Assembly: GCA_025350915.1 (NCBI GenBank)
Contig: JANXWX010000172.1
Location: 1-59,881 of the forward strand
Direction: 5' to 3'
DNA from: Nitrosomonadales bacterium
GTDB taxonomy: Bacteria > Pseudomonadota > Gammaproteobacteria > Burkholderiales > Gallionellaceae
DNA: 59,881 nucleotides
Shown here: positions 1 through 7,894 of the stretch, piece after piece
Layout of the letters: the number at the start of each line of letters is the position of its first letter
How positions within the stretch are numbered: the first letter of the stretch is position 1
Program-made: the position numbers and the translations under genes
Notes under the pieces: model-generated
What the model saw: only the letters and a program-made list of their open reading frames with translations
The model's database searches: none
What the model was told of the DNA's origin: nothing

Positions 1-600
1 GGGGAACGCCCAGTTCACGCCCAGATCAGCTCTGATACCGATAATAACAACACGCTCCCGCGTTTGTGGCACCCCATAATTTGCCGCATTGACTAGCTTG
101 AATGTGACGTTATATTTTGTACCGGCATAAGAAAGCTTCCCGATGCTGCGCAGATCAGACAAATGTTCTTTCCAGTCTGCATTAGGCTTAGCGGCAAAAC
201 CAGGGTAAGTTAAACGTAGGATGATGTATTCGAAATAATCCGCGAAGGATGCTCTGAGCAAGCCCTTAACGTTTTCGAATACGAAAGCCTTCGGGGTGAG
301 TTGTTCGATGGCACGGATGGCATAGGGAAACATGTCGCGGCTATCTTGATCCGCTTTATGTTTGCCGCCCAACGAGAATGGCTGGCAAGGCGGGCCACCC
401 GCCACGACATCCACAGCGCCTATAGCTTTGAGGTCAAAATCTTTAATGTCTCCAAAAAATACTTTTCCTGCTTCAAAATTTTCATAGAGCGATGCGCAGG
501 CATGTTTGTTGAATTCCACAAATGCGGAATGCTTGAATCCGGCAAGCTCCAGCCCCTTCGCCAATCCGCCCGCCCCTGAAAATATCTCCAGCGATTTCAT
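1..600 (-). CDS. DNA (cytosine-5) methyltransferase, C-terminus cut by window edge
   Basis: Modification half of a type II restriction-modification system; it methylates cytosine C5 in the recognition site. The reading frame is open from the ATG at 600 to the window edge (200 codons). It shows motif I near the N-terminus (EIFSGAGGLAKGLELAG), the catalytic motif IV with GGPPCQPFS near residue 70, the ENV motif near residue 107 and the QTRER motif VIII near residue 180. The target-recognition domain and motifs IX-X lie outside the window. The start overlaps the stop of the upstream nuclease gene (ATGA, 597-600), so translation is probably coupled. The site is inferred to be CCGCGG only because the partner nuclease is Eco29kI-like. 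Confidence 0.93.
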   Translation of the reverse strand, partial: MKSLEIFSGAGGLAKGLELAGFKHSAFVEFNKHACASLYENFEAGKVFFGDIKDFDLKAIGAVDVVAGGPPCQPFSLGGKHKADQDSRDMFPYAIRAIEQLTPKAFVFENVKGLLRASFADYFEYIILRLTYPGFAAKPNADWKEHLSDLRSIGKLSYAGTKYNVTFKLVNAANYGVPQTRERVVIIGIRADLGVNWAFP

Positions 601-1244
601 TTTTTGCGCTCGATACTTTTGAAGTGATTTTTGATACAGGAAAGGATGGCGCTTTTTTCGGCATGGGCACCGTTGCATTTCTCCGCCCATGCACGTCCGG
701 GGTGAAGCGCATCCCAATCAGATTTCGCTTGCTCGTAGCGCCCGCTGCCGGGGTCGTGGTTGCCGAAGCCATCCACGGCCGTATTCCACAGCGGCATGTT
801 TATTTTGATGAGTGCCGCTTCGATGCTGCCTATCATGTCCGAGCTGGCATCTTCAAAAATAACAAATCGGCAGCTAAAGTCCTTGAGTTCTAGCCCTTGA
901 CCTGTACCGATGCTCCGGCTGTGCTCGCGGAGTCGGCTAAACAGCTCTTTGGATTGATCGAGGTGATTGTCGGAGAGCCTCGCCTGTCGCCAACCCTTGG
1001 GCACAGCCTTGCCGACATAAATCGGATAGCTATAAGACAGGCGGTTCAATTCCGCATATTTTTTATATATGGGATTTTTGCCTGTGTAATAAATGGCATA
1101 TACGCCTGTGCCGAGAAACGGCTCCGGTGGTGGTAACGTATGAACAGGTGTGCCGTTAAAAAACCTGATCGCATCTTTGACAAGCTCGGCAAAAGCATCG
1201 TTTTTGTATACGTGTTCACTTCTGTCGAAAGGCCTGGATTTCAT
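597..1244 (-). CDS. Type II restriction endonuclease, Eco29kI-like GIY-YIG family
   Basis: A 215-residue GIY-YIG nuclease. GVY lies at residues 47-49 and the YVG of the second half-motif at 76-78. The residues I recall as catalytic in Eco29kI (Tyr49, Tyr76, Arg104, Glu142, Asn154) are all found at exactly those numbers here, so alignment with Eco29kI should be nearly gap-free. Eco29kI cuts CCGCGG; the same specificity is inferred. The nuclease gene precedes the methyltransferase gene and overlaps it by 4 nt. No clear Shine-Dalgarno sequence precedes the ATG at 1244. The ORF is intact, so the nuclease is likely active, which would require a functional methyltransferase beyond the window edge. 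Confidence 0.93.
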   Translation of the reverse strand: MKSRPFDRSEHVYKNDAFAELVKDAIRFFNGTPVHTLPPPEPFLGTGVYAIYYTGKNPIYKKYAELNRLSYSYPIYVGKAVPKGWRQARLSDNHLDQSKELFSRLREHSRSIGTGQGLELKDFSCRFVIFEDASSDMIGSIEAALIKINMPLWNTAVDGFGNHDPGSGRYEQAKSDWDALHPGRAWAEKCNGAHAEKSAILSCIKNHFKSIERKK

Positions 1245-1484
1245 AAGTGTGGGACGCGTATAGTCTAGTTGAACTGTATTTTCTCATCTTGGCATGGTAA
1301 ATGTCCAATTAAGGAGAGGGAGAACAAGAGGTTTTGAAATGAAACTCCTCGATTTGCTACCACCCTCCGCAGTGCCGAGAAGCGGGCATTCACAACTGCC
1401 CCCCCGCACGTCGTCTGGTGGCCGATTGCAGAAGTCTACATCTTTTGAATCACTGTGCCCCCCGTGGGGGATATTTTGCCGGAG

Positions 1485-2336
1485 TTAATTATTGTTTTCT
1501 TTATACTCCAGCTCAAACTCCGCCCCTTCATCCTGCCCCAGCACCTGCACCAGATATGGCATCACCTGTTTCAGCTCATCATGCAAGGTCCACGGCGGGT
1601 TGAGGATAAACATGCCGCTGCCGTGCATGCCGAAACCTTCCGCGCTGGGTGTTTGTACATTGAGCGACACATGCAGCCAGCTTTTGACTTCCAGCTGTTT
1701 CAATTGCTGCGGCAACTGGCGCGACTCGCTGCGTTGCAGTTGCGGGTACCACACGGCATACACGCCGTTGGCGAAGCGTTTCAGCCCTTCATTCAATGCT
1801 GTCCCCACCCGCTGGTAATCCTGCTTTTCTTCATAGGGCGGGTCGATCAGCACCAGTGCGCGGCGCGGTGGGGGCGGCAGCAGGGCTTTTAGCGCGCCGA
1901 AGCCGTCGGCCTTTTGCAGCAGCACACGGCGGCTGTCGGCGGCAAAATTTTCCTGCAAGATCTCATGGTCGGTGGGGTGCAGTTCAAACAGGCGCATTCT
2001 GTCCTGCTCGCGCAGCAGCTCGTGCGCGATCAGCGGTGAGCCGGGATACAGTTTTAATTCACCTGCGGGATTCAGTTTTTTTACCAGCGCCACATAGTCA
2101 TGCAAAGGGGCGGGCAGGTCGTCGCGGTTCCACAGGCGCGCAATGCCGCTTTCAAACTCCGCATTTTGCGTGGCATAACCCGTGTCCAGCTCATAGCAGC
2201 CGGCGCCGGCGTGGGTATCGATGTACCAGTAAGGTTTGTCTTTTTGCGCCAGATAACGCAGCAGTTGCACTTCGATAAAGTGTTTCAGTACATCGGCATG
2301 GTTGCCGGCATGGAAGGCGTGGCGGTAGCTCAGCAT
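1485..2336 (-). CDS. rlmJ: 23S rRNA (adenine2030-N6)-methyltransferase RlmJ
   Basis: Methylates N6 of A2030 in 23S rRNA using S-adenosylmethionine. The 283-residue protein has the family start MLSYRHAFHAGNHADVLKH, an SAM-binding loop DTHAGAG at residues 40-46 and the catalytic DPPY at 165-168, typical of N6-adenine methyltransferases. Length matches the family (about 280). It is divergent from lgt with about 120 bp between the starts, which must hold both promoters. It stands alone on its strand, separated from the restriction genes by 240 bp in which I see only a short CCCC/GGGG hairpin near 1459-1470. Confidence 0.95.
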   Translation of the reverse strand: MLSYRHAFHAGNHADVLKHFIEVQLLRYLAQKDKPYWYIDTHAGAGCYELDTGYATQNAEFESGIARLWNRDDLPAPLHDYVALVKKLNPAGELKLYPGSPLIAHELLREQDRMRLFELHPTDHEILQENFAADSRRVLLQKADGFGALKALLPPPPRRALVLIDPPYEEKQDYQRVGTALNEGLKRFANGVYAVWYPQLQRSESRQLPQQLKQLEVKSWLHVSLNVQTPSAEGFGMHGSGMFILNPPWTLHDELKQVMPYLVQVLGQDEGAEFELEYKENNN

Positions 2337-2455
2337 GATATTGAAAATGAGACAATAGGACGTTGGTACATTATATATTCGGAAAATCCCAAGTTTAATG
2401 TTTGTAATATTTTTTTGATGTGTGCATGGCCCGCATTGTGGTAAATTCCCAGACT

Positions 2456-3250
2456 ATGCTTACACATCCCCAAATTGACCCCGTCGCCATCCATCTCGGC
2501 CCGTTGGCCGTGCACTGGTATGGCCTTATGTACCTACTGGGATTTGGCCTGTTCCTGCTTTTGGGTAAGTATCGTTTGCGTAAACTCAAGCGACCTGGCT
2601 GGAATGAAACCTTGCTGGACGACCTGTTGTTTTATGGTGTGCTTGGCGTGGTATTGGGTGGCAGGCTGGGTGAGGTGTTGTTTTACCAGCCGGGGTATTA
2701 TTTTTCGCATCCGTTTGAGATAGTTGCCGTCTGGCGCGGTGGTATGTCCTTTCATGGTGGTTTTATCGGCGTCATGGTGGCGATGGCCCTCTTCGCGCGC
2801 CAGCGAAAAATTGTGTGGTTTGAGTTGATGGATTTTATCGCTCCCCTGGTTCCGCTGGGTTTGGGTGCGGGCCGCATCGGCAATTTTATCAATAGCGAGT
2901 TGTGGGGAAAGCCCACCGATCTGCCGTGGGGCATGGTCTTTCCCAACGTGGATAATCTGCCGCGGCATCCTTCGCAGTTGTATGAGTTTGCACTGGAGGG
3001 TCTGGCCTTGTTTGTGCTGCTGTGGCTGTATTCAAGCAAGCCACGCCCGGTAGCAGCGGTCTCCGGATTATTTTTAATCGGCTATGGTAGCTTCCGATTT
3101 ATCGGGGAGTTTGCGCGTACGCCCGATGATGGAATTTTCGGCTTGATGACATTTAATGTCAGTATGGGCCAATGGTTAAGCCTGCCGATGGTGCTGGCGG
3201 GTGTGGGGATGATGTGGTGGGCGTATCGAAAAGCAATCATGGCTAAATAA
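2456..3250 (+). CDS. lgt: Prolipoprotein diacylglyceryl transferase
   Basis: Inner-membrane enzyme that transfers diacylglyceryl from phosphatidylglycerol to the lipobox cysteine of prolipoproteins. The 264-residue protein has about seven membrane segments, HWYG at residues 20-23, the HGG motif at 100-102 and the Lgt signature [13 protein letters not shown] at 139-151, followed by RHPSQLYE near 170. The start ATG at 2456 gives the usual N-terminus MLTHPQIDP; an in-frame ATG lies 36 nt upstream (2420) but would add a non-conserved leader. The gene is essential in most proteobacteria. Confidence 0.96.
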   Translation: MLTHPQIDPVAIHLGPLAVHWYGLMYLLGFGLFLLLGKYRLRKLKRPGWNETLLDDLLFYGVLGVVLGGRLGEVLFYQPGYYFSHPFEIVAVWRGGMSFHGGFIGVMVAMALFARQRKIVWFELMDFIAPLVPLGLGAGRIGNFINSELWGKPTDLPWGMVFPNVDNLPRHPSQLYEFALEGLALFVLLWLYSSKPRPVAAVSGLFLIGYGSFRFIGEFARTPDDGIFGLMTFNVSMGQWLSLPMVLAGVGMMWWAYRKAIMAK

Positions 3251-3312
3251 TTAGCCCAGGATAAAATAATCCTGACTAGTATGTAACGTACTCAAAGAGT
3301 TTGGGGGAGCAC

Positions 3313-3855
3313 ATGGAACGCATCAAACTGGCGATTGAAAATGCCAAAAACCCCGATTCAGGTGGTAATGGTAAGCTTGAAGAAATTAATCAGGGCAGCC
3401 GGCAACAAAGAACACCGCCTGCGGATAATGCTCATTTTGACGTGAAAAATACGGTCAAAATAATTCTCGCCGCAGTGCTAATCTTTTTTGCGGGCTGGTT
3501 GTGGTTGCGCCTCGATTTTATGAACCAGCTCGAGCTACTCGCCAGTGAATATATACACGAAGGAGTCAAACAAGCCCAAGCTGAGGCAAAGAAAAGAGTA
3601 GCGGATGAGGAAAGGTTTAAGCAATTCATTCTCGACAACCTTACTCATTGCCAGGCTGCTGCAGAAAATAATAAGGAAAGTTATATAAAACTAGTTAAGG
3701 ACGCAGTGCGTAATAAAAATCTAACGGCTGTCCAAGGTAAAAATGATATTTTTTACATTCCTAAAGCAACTAAAAACAAAGCAGACATGATGCTGCTGGA
3801 CGCCAGGGCAGAATGTCAGCAAATATATGATGTTCAGTTGAGAAATGGTAAATAA
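3313..3855 (+). CDS. Hypothetical single-span membrane protein with coiled coil
   Basis: A 180-residue protein I cannot assign. Residues 1-45 are polar and basic; a membrane helix lies at about 47-67, followed by a long acidic/Lys-Ala-rich helix likely to form a coiled coil. Two cysteines lie near residues 113 and 169. The start ATG at 3313 is preceded by a strong GGGGGAG ribosome site; a TTG at 3301 is less likely. The N-terminal MERIKLAIENA resembles the start of some exosortase-linked tyrosine kinases, but nothing else does. It is co-directional with lgt, 62 bp downstream, and may be co-transcribed. Confidence 0.6.
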   Translation: MERIKLAIENAKNPDSGGNGKLEEINQGSRQQRTPPADNAHFDVKNTVKIILAAVLIFFAGWLWLRLDFMNQLELLASEYIHEGVKQAQAEAKKRVADEERFKQFILDNLTHCQAAAENNKESYIKLVKDAVRNKNLTAVQGKNDIFYIPKATKNKADMMLLDARAECQQIYDVQLRNGK

Positions 3856-3965
3856 ATTGCAGAAACATTTACATAGTCATTGGTTTATTTGCATACAACG
3901 TGATGCAAAATAGACATCCCTTTAAATATATATAATAAAATCAAATGACAACGCCCCTTCTTTCC

Positions 3966-3994
3966 TTGACACTCTCGACTCACTCCCCGATACT
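3966..3994 (+). promoter_or_regulatory. Candidate sigma-70 promoter for the CorC/HlyC gene
   Basis: A perfect -35 hexamer TTGACA at 3966-3971 is followed after 17 nt by GATACT at 3989-3994 (4 of 6 matches to TATAAT). A start near 4001 would give a leader of about 24 nt before the TTG start codon at 4025. The assignment is by consensus only. Confidence 0.45.
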
Positions 3995-4024
3995 TCAGCT
4001 TCCCTTTAGTACAGGTTAACTGTC

Positions 4025-5308
4025 TTGGACGATATATCGCTGGGTGTGCTGTTTACTGCCCTCGTAGTTATTCTGATTTGTTCCGCATTTTTTTCGGCAT
4101 CCGAAACCAGTATGATGGCGTTAAATCGCCTGCGCCTCAACCATCTGGTTCGTAAAGGCAACAAAAGCGCAAAGCTAACCGCCAAGCTACTTACGCATAC
4201 TGATCGTCTGCTTGGCTCCATGTTGTTTGGCAACACCTTACTGAATGCAGCGGCAGCTTCGCTTACCGGTATCATTGTGATGCGCATGTTTGGCCACAAT
4301 GACTGGTATCTACTGGGCGGGACGGTAGCCATATCCTTTGCGCTGCTGGTATTCAGTGAAATCATGCCCAAGGTTATCGCAGCCAGCCATCCAGAGCGTA
4401 TCGCGTTGTTCGCAAGTTATCTGTTGTCACCGCTGAATAAATTATTTTACCCGGTCGTATTTTTCGCGACTGCCATTGTTCGTGGTTTTCTCAAAGTTTT
4501 GCGCATTAAAGTTCAGGCGGATCAGAGCCGGCACAAAGTAAGTCTGGAAGAAGTGCGCATGCTGGTGCTGGAGGGCGAGCATTATTTGCCGCGCAAACAT
4601 CAGAGGATGCTGCTTAACCTGGTCGATATCGAGCGTATCGCCGTTAACGATGTGATGATCCCGCGCAACCAGATTGAAGCGCTAGACCTCAATGCGTCGA
4701 TTGAAGTGCTGCGCGAACAGTTGGCAACTTGTCACCATACGCTATTGCCGATGTATGAGGGCGAGCTGGATAACATTATCGGCATTTTGCATGTGCGCAG
4801 GGCCTTGGCGTTGTTGCAACGCGAGTCCTTCAGCAAGGAAGATCTGCGTGACGTGTTGCAGGACGCCTATTTCATCCCGTCCGACACGACGCTGTTATCA
4901 CAGTTGCAGCATTTTCAGGAACGAAATTTGCGTGTGGGCCTGATCGTGGATGAATATGGCGAACTTCTTGGTCTGGTGACGCTGGAAAATATCCTGGAAG
5001 AAATTGTCGGCGATTTCACCACGCAATCACCCTCACGCACCGGCAAGTTTATGCGCCAGATGGATGGCAGCATGTTTGTTGAAGGCGGTACTTTGCTGCG
5101 TGATCTTAATCGCAAAATGGGTATGCATTTTCCGGTTGACGGAGCTAAAACTTTAAACGGTTTGATACTGGAGCACCTGCAGGATATTCCCGAATCCGGC
5201 ACCAGCATTAAAATCAGCGGTTACCCGATTGAAATCATCCAGACGCAGGACCGTGTGGTTAAAGTAGCCAGAATTATGATCGCTCCGGCAACCAAAATTG
5301 TAAGTTAA
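4025..5308 (+). CDS. HlyC/CorC (CNNM) family transporter with CBS pair
   Basis: Predicted inner-membrane divalent-cation (magnesium/cobalt) transport protein of the YfjD/CorC type; the substrate is inferred. The 427-residue protein has an N-terminal DUF21/CNNM membrane domain (about 1-180, motif FFSASETSMMALNRLRL near 20-36), two cytoplasmic CBS repeats (about 200-325; second with VDEYGELLGLVTLENILEEIVGD) and a C-terminal CorC_HlyC domain (about 345-425). An in-frame TAG at 4007 leaves TTG 4025 as the only plausible start. It has its own candidate promoter and is not overlapped by neighbours. Confidence 0.9.
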   Translation: MDDISLGVLFTALVVILICSAFFSASETSMMALNRLRLNHLVRKGNKSAKLTAKLLTHTDRLLGSMLFGNTLLNAAAASLTGIIVMRMFGHNDWYLLGGTVAISFALLVFSEIMPKVIAASHPERIALFASYLLSPLNKLFYPVVFFATAIVRGFLKVLRIKVQADQSRHKVSLEEVRMLVLEGEHYLPRKHQRMLLNLVDIERIAVNDVMIPRNQIEALDLNASIEVLREQLATCHHTLLPMYEGELDNIIGILHVRRALALLQRESFSKEDLRDVLQDAYFIPSDTTLLSQLQHFQERNLRVGLIVDEYGELLGLVTLENILEEIVGDFTTQSPSRTGKFMRQMDGSMFVEGGTLLRDLNRKMGMHFPVDGAKTLNGLILEHLQDIPESGTSIKISGYPIEIIQTQDRVVKVARIMIAPATKIVS

Positions 5309-5378
5309 CACTTGATTAAAAAATCACGAACTATTATATAAAACATTAGTCAGACTGCATCTTCTGAAAGGGTTGTTT

Positions 5379-5828
5379 ATGAATACAGCAACAAAAAAAA
5401 CCATTCTGGTAGTCGATGATGTACCTGTGAATATTGAAGTCCTGGCCGGTATATTGGGTGATGACTATAACGTGTTGGTTGCCACCAGCGGCGCACAGGC
5501 GCTGGAAATGGCAACACAGCAGCCTGATCTGATCTTGCTGGACATCATGATGCCTGAAATGGACGGCTATGAGGTGTGCAGAAGGCTAAAAAGTGCGCCG
5601 GCGATCAGCGGGATACCGGTCATTTTTGTCACCGGCATGGATGACGCCGAAGATGAAATTAAAGGCCTTTCGCTGGGGGCGGTAGATTATTTAACCAAGC
5701 CCATACACGTTGCGATAACCCTTGCACGCATCAAGAGTCACCTGGAATTAAAACAAAATCGGGATGAGTTGCAGGAGTTGAACCGGAATCTCAAGCAGCA
5801 AGTCCGGAATGAAGTGGCCAAAAAATAG
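5379..5828 (+). CDS. Stand-alone response regulator receiver protein
   Basis: A 149-residue CheY-like receiver with no output domain. The acidic pair is at residues 13-14, the phospho-acceptor Asp55 sits in LLDIMMPEMDGYE, the switch threonine is near 85 and the conserved lysine is Lys107 in YLTKPI. Residues 115-149 form a charged C-terminal helix, often seen in receivers fused to or acting with GGDEF or kinase partners. The ATG at 5379 has GAAAGGG 6 nt upstream. It converges with the REC-EAL-REC gene and may be a phosphate sink or relay element of the adjacent kinase; this is inference from proximity. Confidence 0.85.
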   Translation: MNTATKKTILVVDDVPVNIEVLAGILGDDYNVLVATSGAQALEMATQQPDLILLDIMMPEMDGYEVCRRLKSAPAISGIPVIFVTGMDDAEDEIKGLSLGAVDYLTKPIHVAITLARIKSHLELKQNRDELQELNRNLKQQVRNEVAKK

Positions 5829-5902
5829 TTTGGCTTTCAGCCCCATTGCCGTTGTGCGACGCTAAGCCTGCCAGTCAAGTTGTCGCAGCAGTAGGCGAGT
5901 GA

Positions 5903-7840
5903 TTAAACCTTGTTTGGTGGTGGCACTATCACGGTAGCGCTCTTGAGCGGATCTTCCACCGTTATGGTTTCGCTCTTCAATATACCAATCAGCTCCTTGA
6001 GCCGATTAATGGATACCTCGTTAAATACCCGTCCCGCACTCACCATCAACGTGCCATCCTTGGCAAAAATATTAGCCCTGAGTATCATGTTGGGGCGAAC
6101 TTCGCGCACGCTTATTTGCACTATATTTGCAGCTGTTTTGACTTCGACTTTGGGAGCGGGCGCTTTAATAACTTCAGAATGCGGCAGATTTTGCAAACGG
6201 GTCATTACTGATTGATATGCCAATGGTGAACGCAAATGGAGCTTTTCTTTCGCTGCCTTTTCCATTTTTTCATATAACACGGCCGGCACCACGGGTTTTA
6301 CCAAAAATCCATTTACATCGAGCGCCAACGCCACGCTCATCAACTGCGCGTTGGAATGACCTGTCAACACTAAAACTCGCGTATCCGCTTTGGCATGGGT
6401 CTTGCCGGTGCGTATCAATTGGACGAGCTCAAGCCCATTCATTCCCGGCATATCCACATCAGTGATGATCAGGTCAAAGGTTTGTTTACCCATGAGTATG
6501 CGCGCGTCCATCGCGTTATCTACATCGATGACTTGTGTTGAATTTATTTCGTCCAGTACCTGCACAATGATTGCGCGCATAAATTTGTCATCATCAATCA
6601 CCAGAATTCTTTTTACAGCTAGTGCCTTTGCGGCATCTGACTGGGCGGGTGCTTTGTAATTCTTGATATATTCTGTAAAGGCAGCGAGCGACATTGGTGC
6701 CGCGATAAAATAACCCTGGGCGGTATCGCAGCCCATGCTCTGCAACATATCCCAATCCTGCTGTGTCTCCACCCCTTGGGCAACACTTTTCACTTCAAGT
6801 TTGCTGGCCATCTCAATGCTGGATTCAACCGCCATGTGCATTGCTTCGTTCTGCGCAAAGTGTTTTATGAACGACTGGTCAATTTTCAGCTCGCCAAAAG
6901 CAATGCGTGTGAGCTGCTGGATACTGGTCATGCCGGTACCGTAATCGTCAATGGACAGCATCAGGCCGTTCATGCTCATGCGGATCAAGTTTTCCAGTGC
7001 ATGGCCCGAATCGGTCATCGCGGTAGTTTCGCTGATTTCCAGCACGATGTAATGCGGGTCTACTCCGGCATCTTTCACCATTTTGATGATCTGGTCTGCC
7101 AGCTCAACATCGTTGAGCGACGTCAACGAAAGGTTCACTGAAATCGTAAAAGTATTTCCGCCTTTGTGTAAATCCCGGCAGGCCTCGGCGGATTTCTTCA
7201 GAATCAAATAGGTCAGCTCGTCCATATGACCGTGCTTTTCCAGCAGCTTGATAAACGCATAAGGCGCGATGACACCGGCTTCCGGGTGTATCCACCGTGC
7301 CAGCGTTTCCGCGCCCACCAGTCGTCCCGATTTCAAATCCACCTTGGGCTGGAAGAACGGTTCGAACTGGTTTGCGCGCAAGCCAGCCAATATTTCCTCT
7401 ATGGAAAAAGTTCTTGCTGCATCCGGCGCCTGTAATTTTTTGACGGACTGCTTGTGTTTGCCGAGCAGTTCTTTGAGTTGAATCAGTGTGACGGGCTTTT
7501 CCAGCGTACCCAGCAAATGCACGCCATAAATTTCCGTCATGCGTGCAGCTGATGCCAGTAGTTTTTTATCCAGGCCGCTTACGATGATGACTTCGGGCCG
7601 CTGGTTTGCTTCACTGATGTGGCGTATGAGCTCCAGTCCATCCATACCGGAAAAATTCAAATCGGTAATCAGGACATCAACAGGTTTGTTGCCGGCGTCT
7701 TGTAATATTTTCAAAGCCTTGTTGCCATCGGCTGCTTCAAGGACTTCGGTTATGCCAAGAGAGCGCAGCAGTTTGACGATCAGCTGGCGCTGAAATACGT
7801 CATCTTCCACTACCAGCAAATGCAGTGCATTAATATTCAT
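5903..7840 (-). CDS. REC-EAL-REC protein, likely c-di-GMP phosphodiesterase
   Basis: A 645-residue protein with an N-terminal receiver (1-125, acceptor Asp60), an EAL domain (about 150-395), a second receiver (about 410-530) and a C-terminal segment (about 570-640) of the kind seen in some HD/EAL regulators. The EAL motif reads ETL in GAETLARW. The other catalytic residues appear present: Asn in ISVNLS, Glu in LEISET, the DD pair in IDDYGTG, Lys in LKIDQSF and Glu in AQGVET, so hydrolysis of c-di-GMP is likely. It lies 54 bp downstream of the hybrid kinase gene on the same strand and is the obvious phosphorelay target. Confidence 0.9.
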   Translation of the reverse strand: MNINALHLLVVEDDVFQRQLIVKLLRSLGITEVLEAADGNKALKILQDAGNKPVDVLITDLNFSGMDGLELIRHISEANQRPEVIIVSGLDKKLLASAARMTEIYGVHLLGTLEKPVTLIQLKELLGKHKQSVKKLQAPDAARTFSIEEILAGLRANQFEPFFQPKVDLKSGRLVGAETLARWIHPEAGVIAPYAFIKLLEKHGHMDELTYLILKKSAEACRDLHKGGNTFTISVNLSLTSLNDVELADQIIKMVKDAGVDPHYIVLEISETTAMTDSGHALENLIRMSMNGLMLSIDDYGTGMTSIQQLTRIAFGELKIDQSFIKHFAQNEAMHMAVESSIEMASKLEVKSVAQGVETQQDWDMLQSMGCDTAQGYFIAAPMSLAAFTEYIKNYKAPAQSDAAKALAVKRILVIDDDKFMRAIIVQVLDEINSTQVIDVDNAMDARILMGKQTFDLIITDVDMPGMNGLELVQLIRTGKTHAKADTRVLVLTGHSNAQLMSVALALDVNGFLVKPVVPAVLYEKMEKAAKEKLHLRSPLAYQSVMTRLQNLPHSEVIKAPAPKVEVKTAANIVQISVREVRPNMILRANIFAKDGTLMVSAGRVFNEVSINRLKELIGILKSETITVEDPLKSATVIVPPPNKV

Positions 7841-7894
7841 AATAAGTATTTCACCTGTTTTCTGTCTCCAGGGGGCAGGAGGCTGTTTTGCTAG

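Noticed and set aside
1459-1470. CCCCC-GT-GGGGG hairpin followed by ATATTTT as a terminator
   Set aside because: It points to the plus strand, where no gene ends; for rlmJ on the minus strand there is no T-tract.
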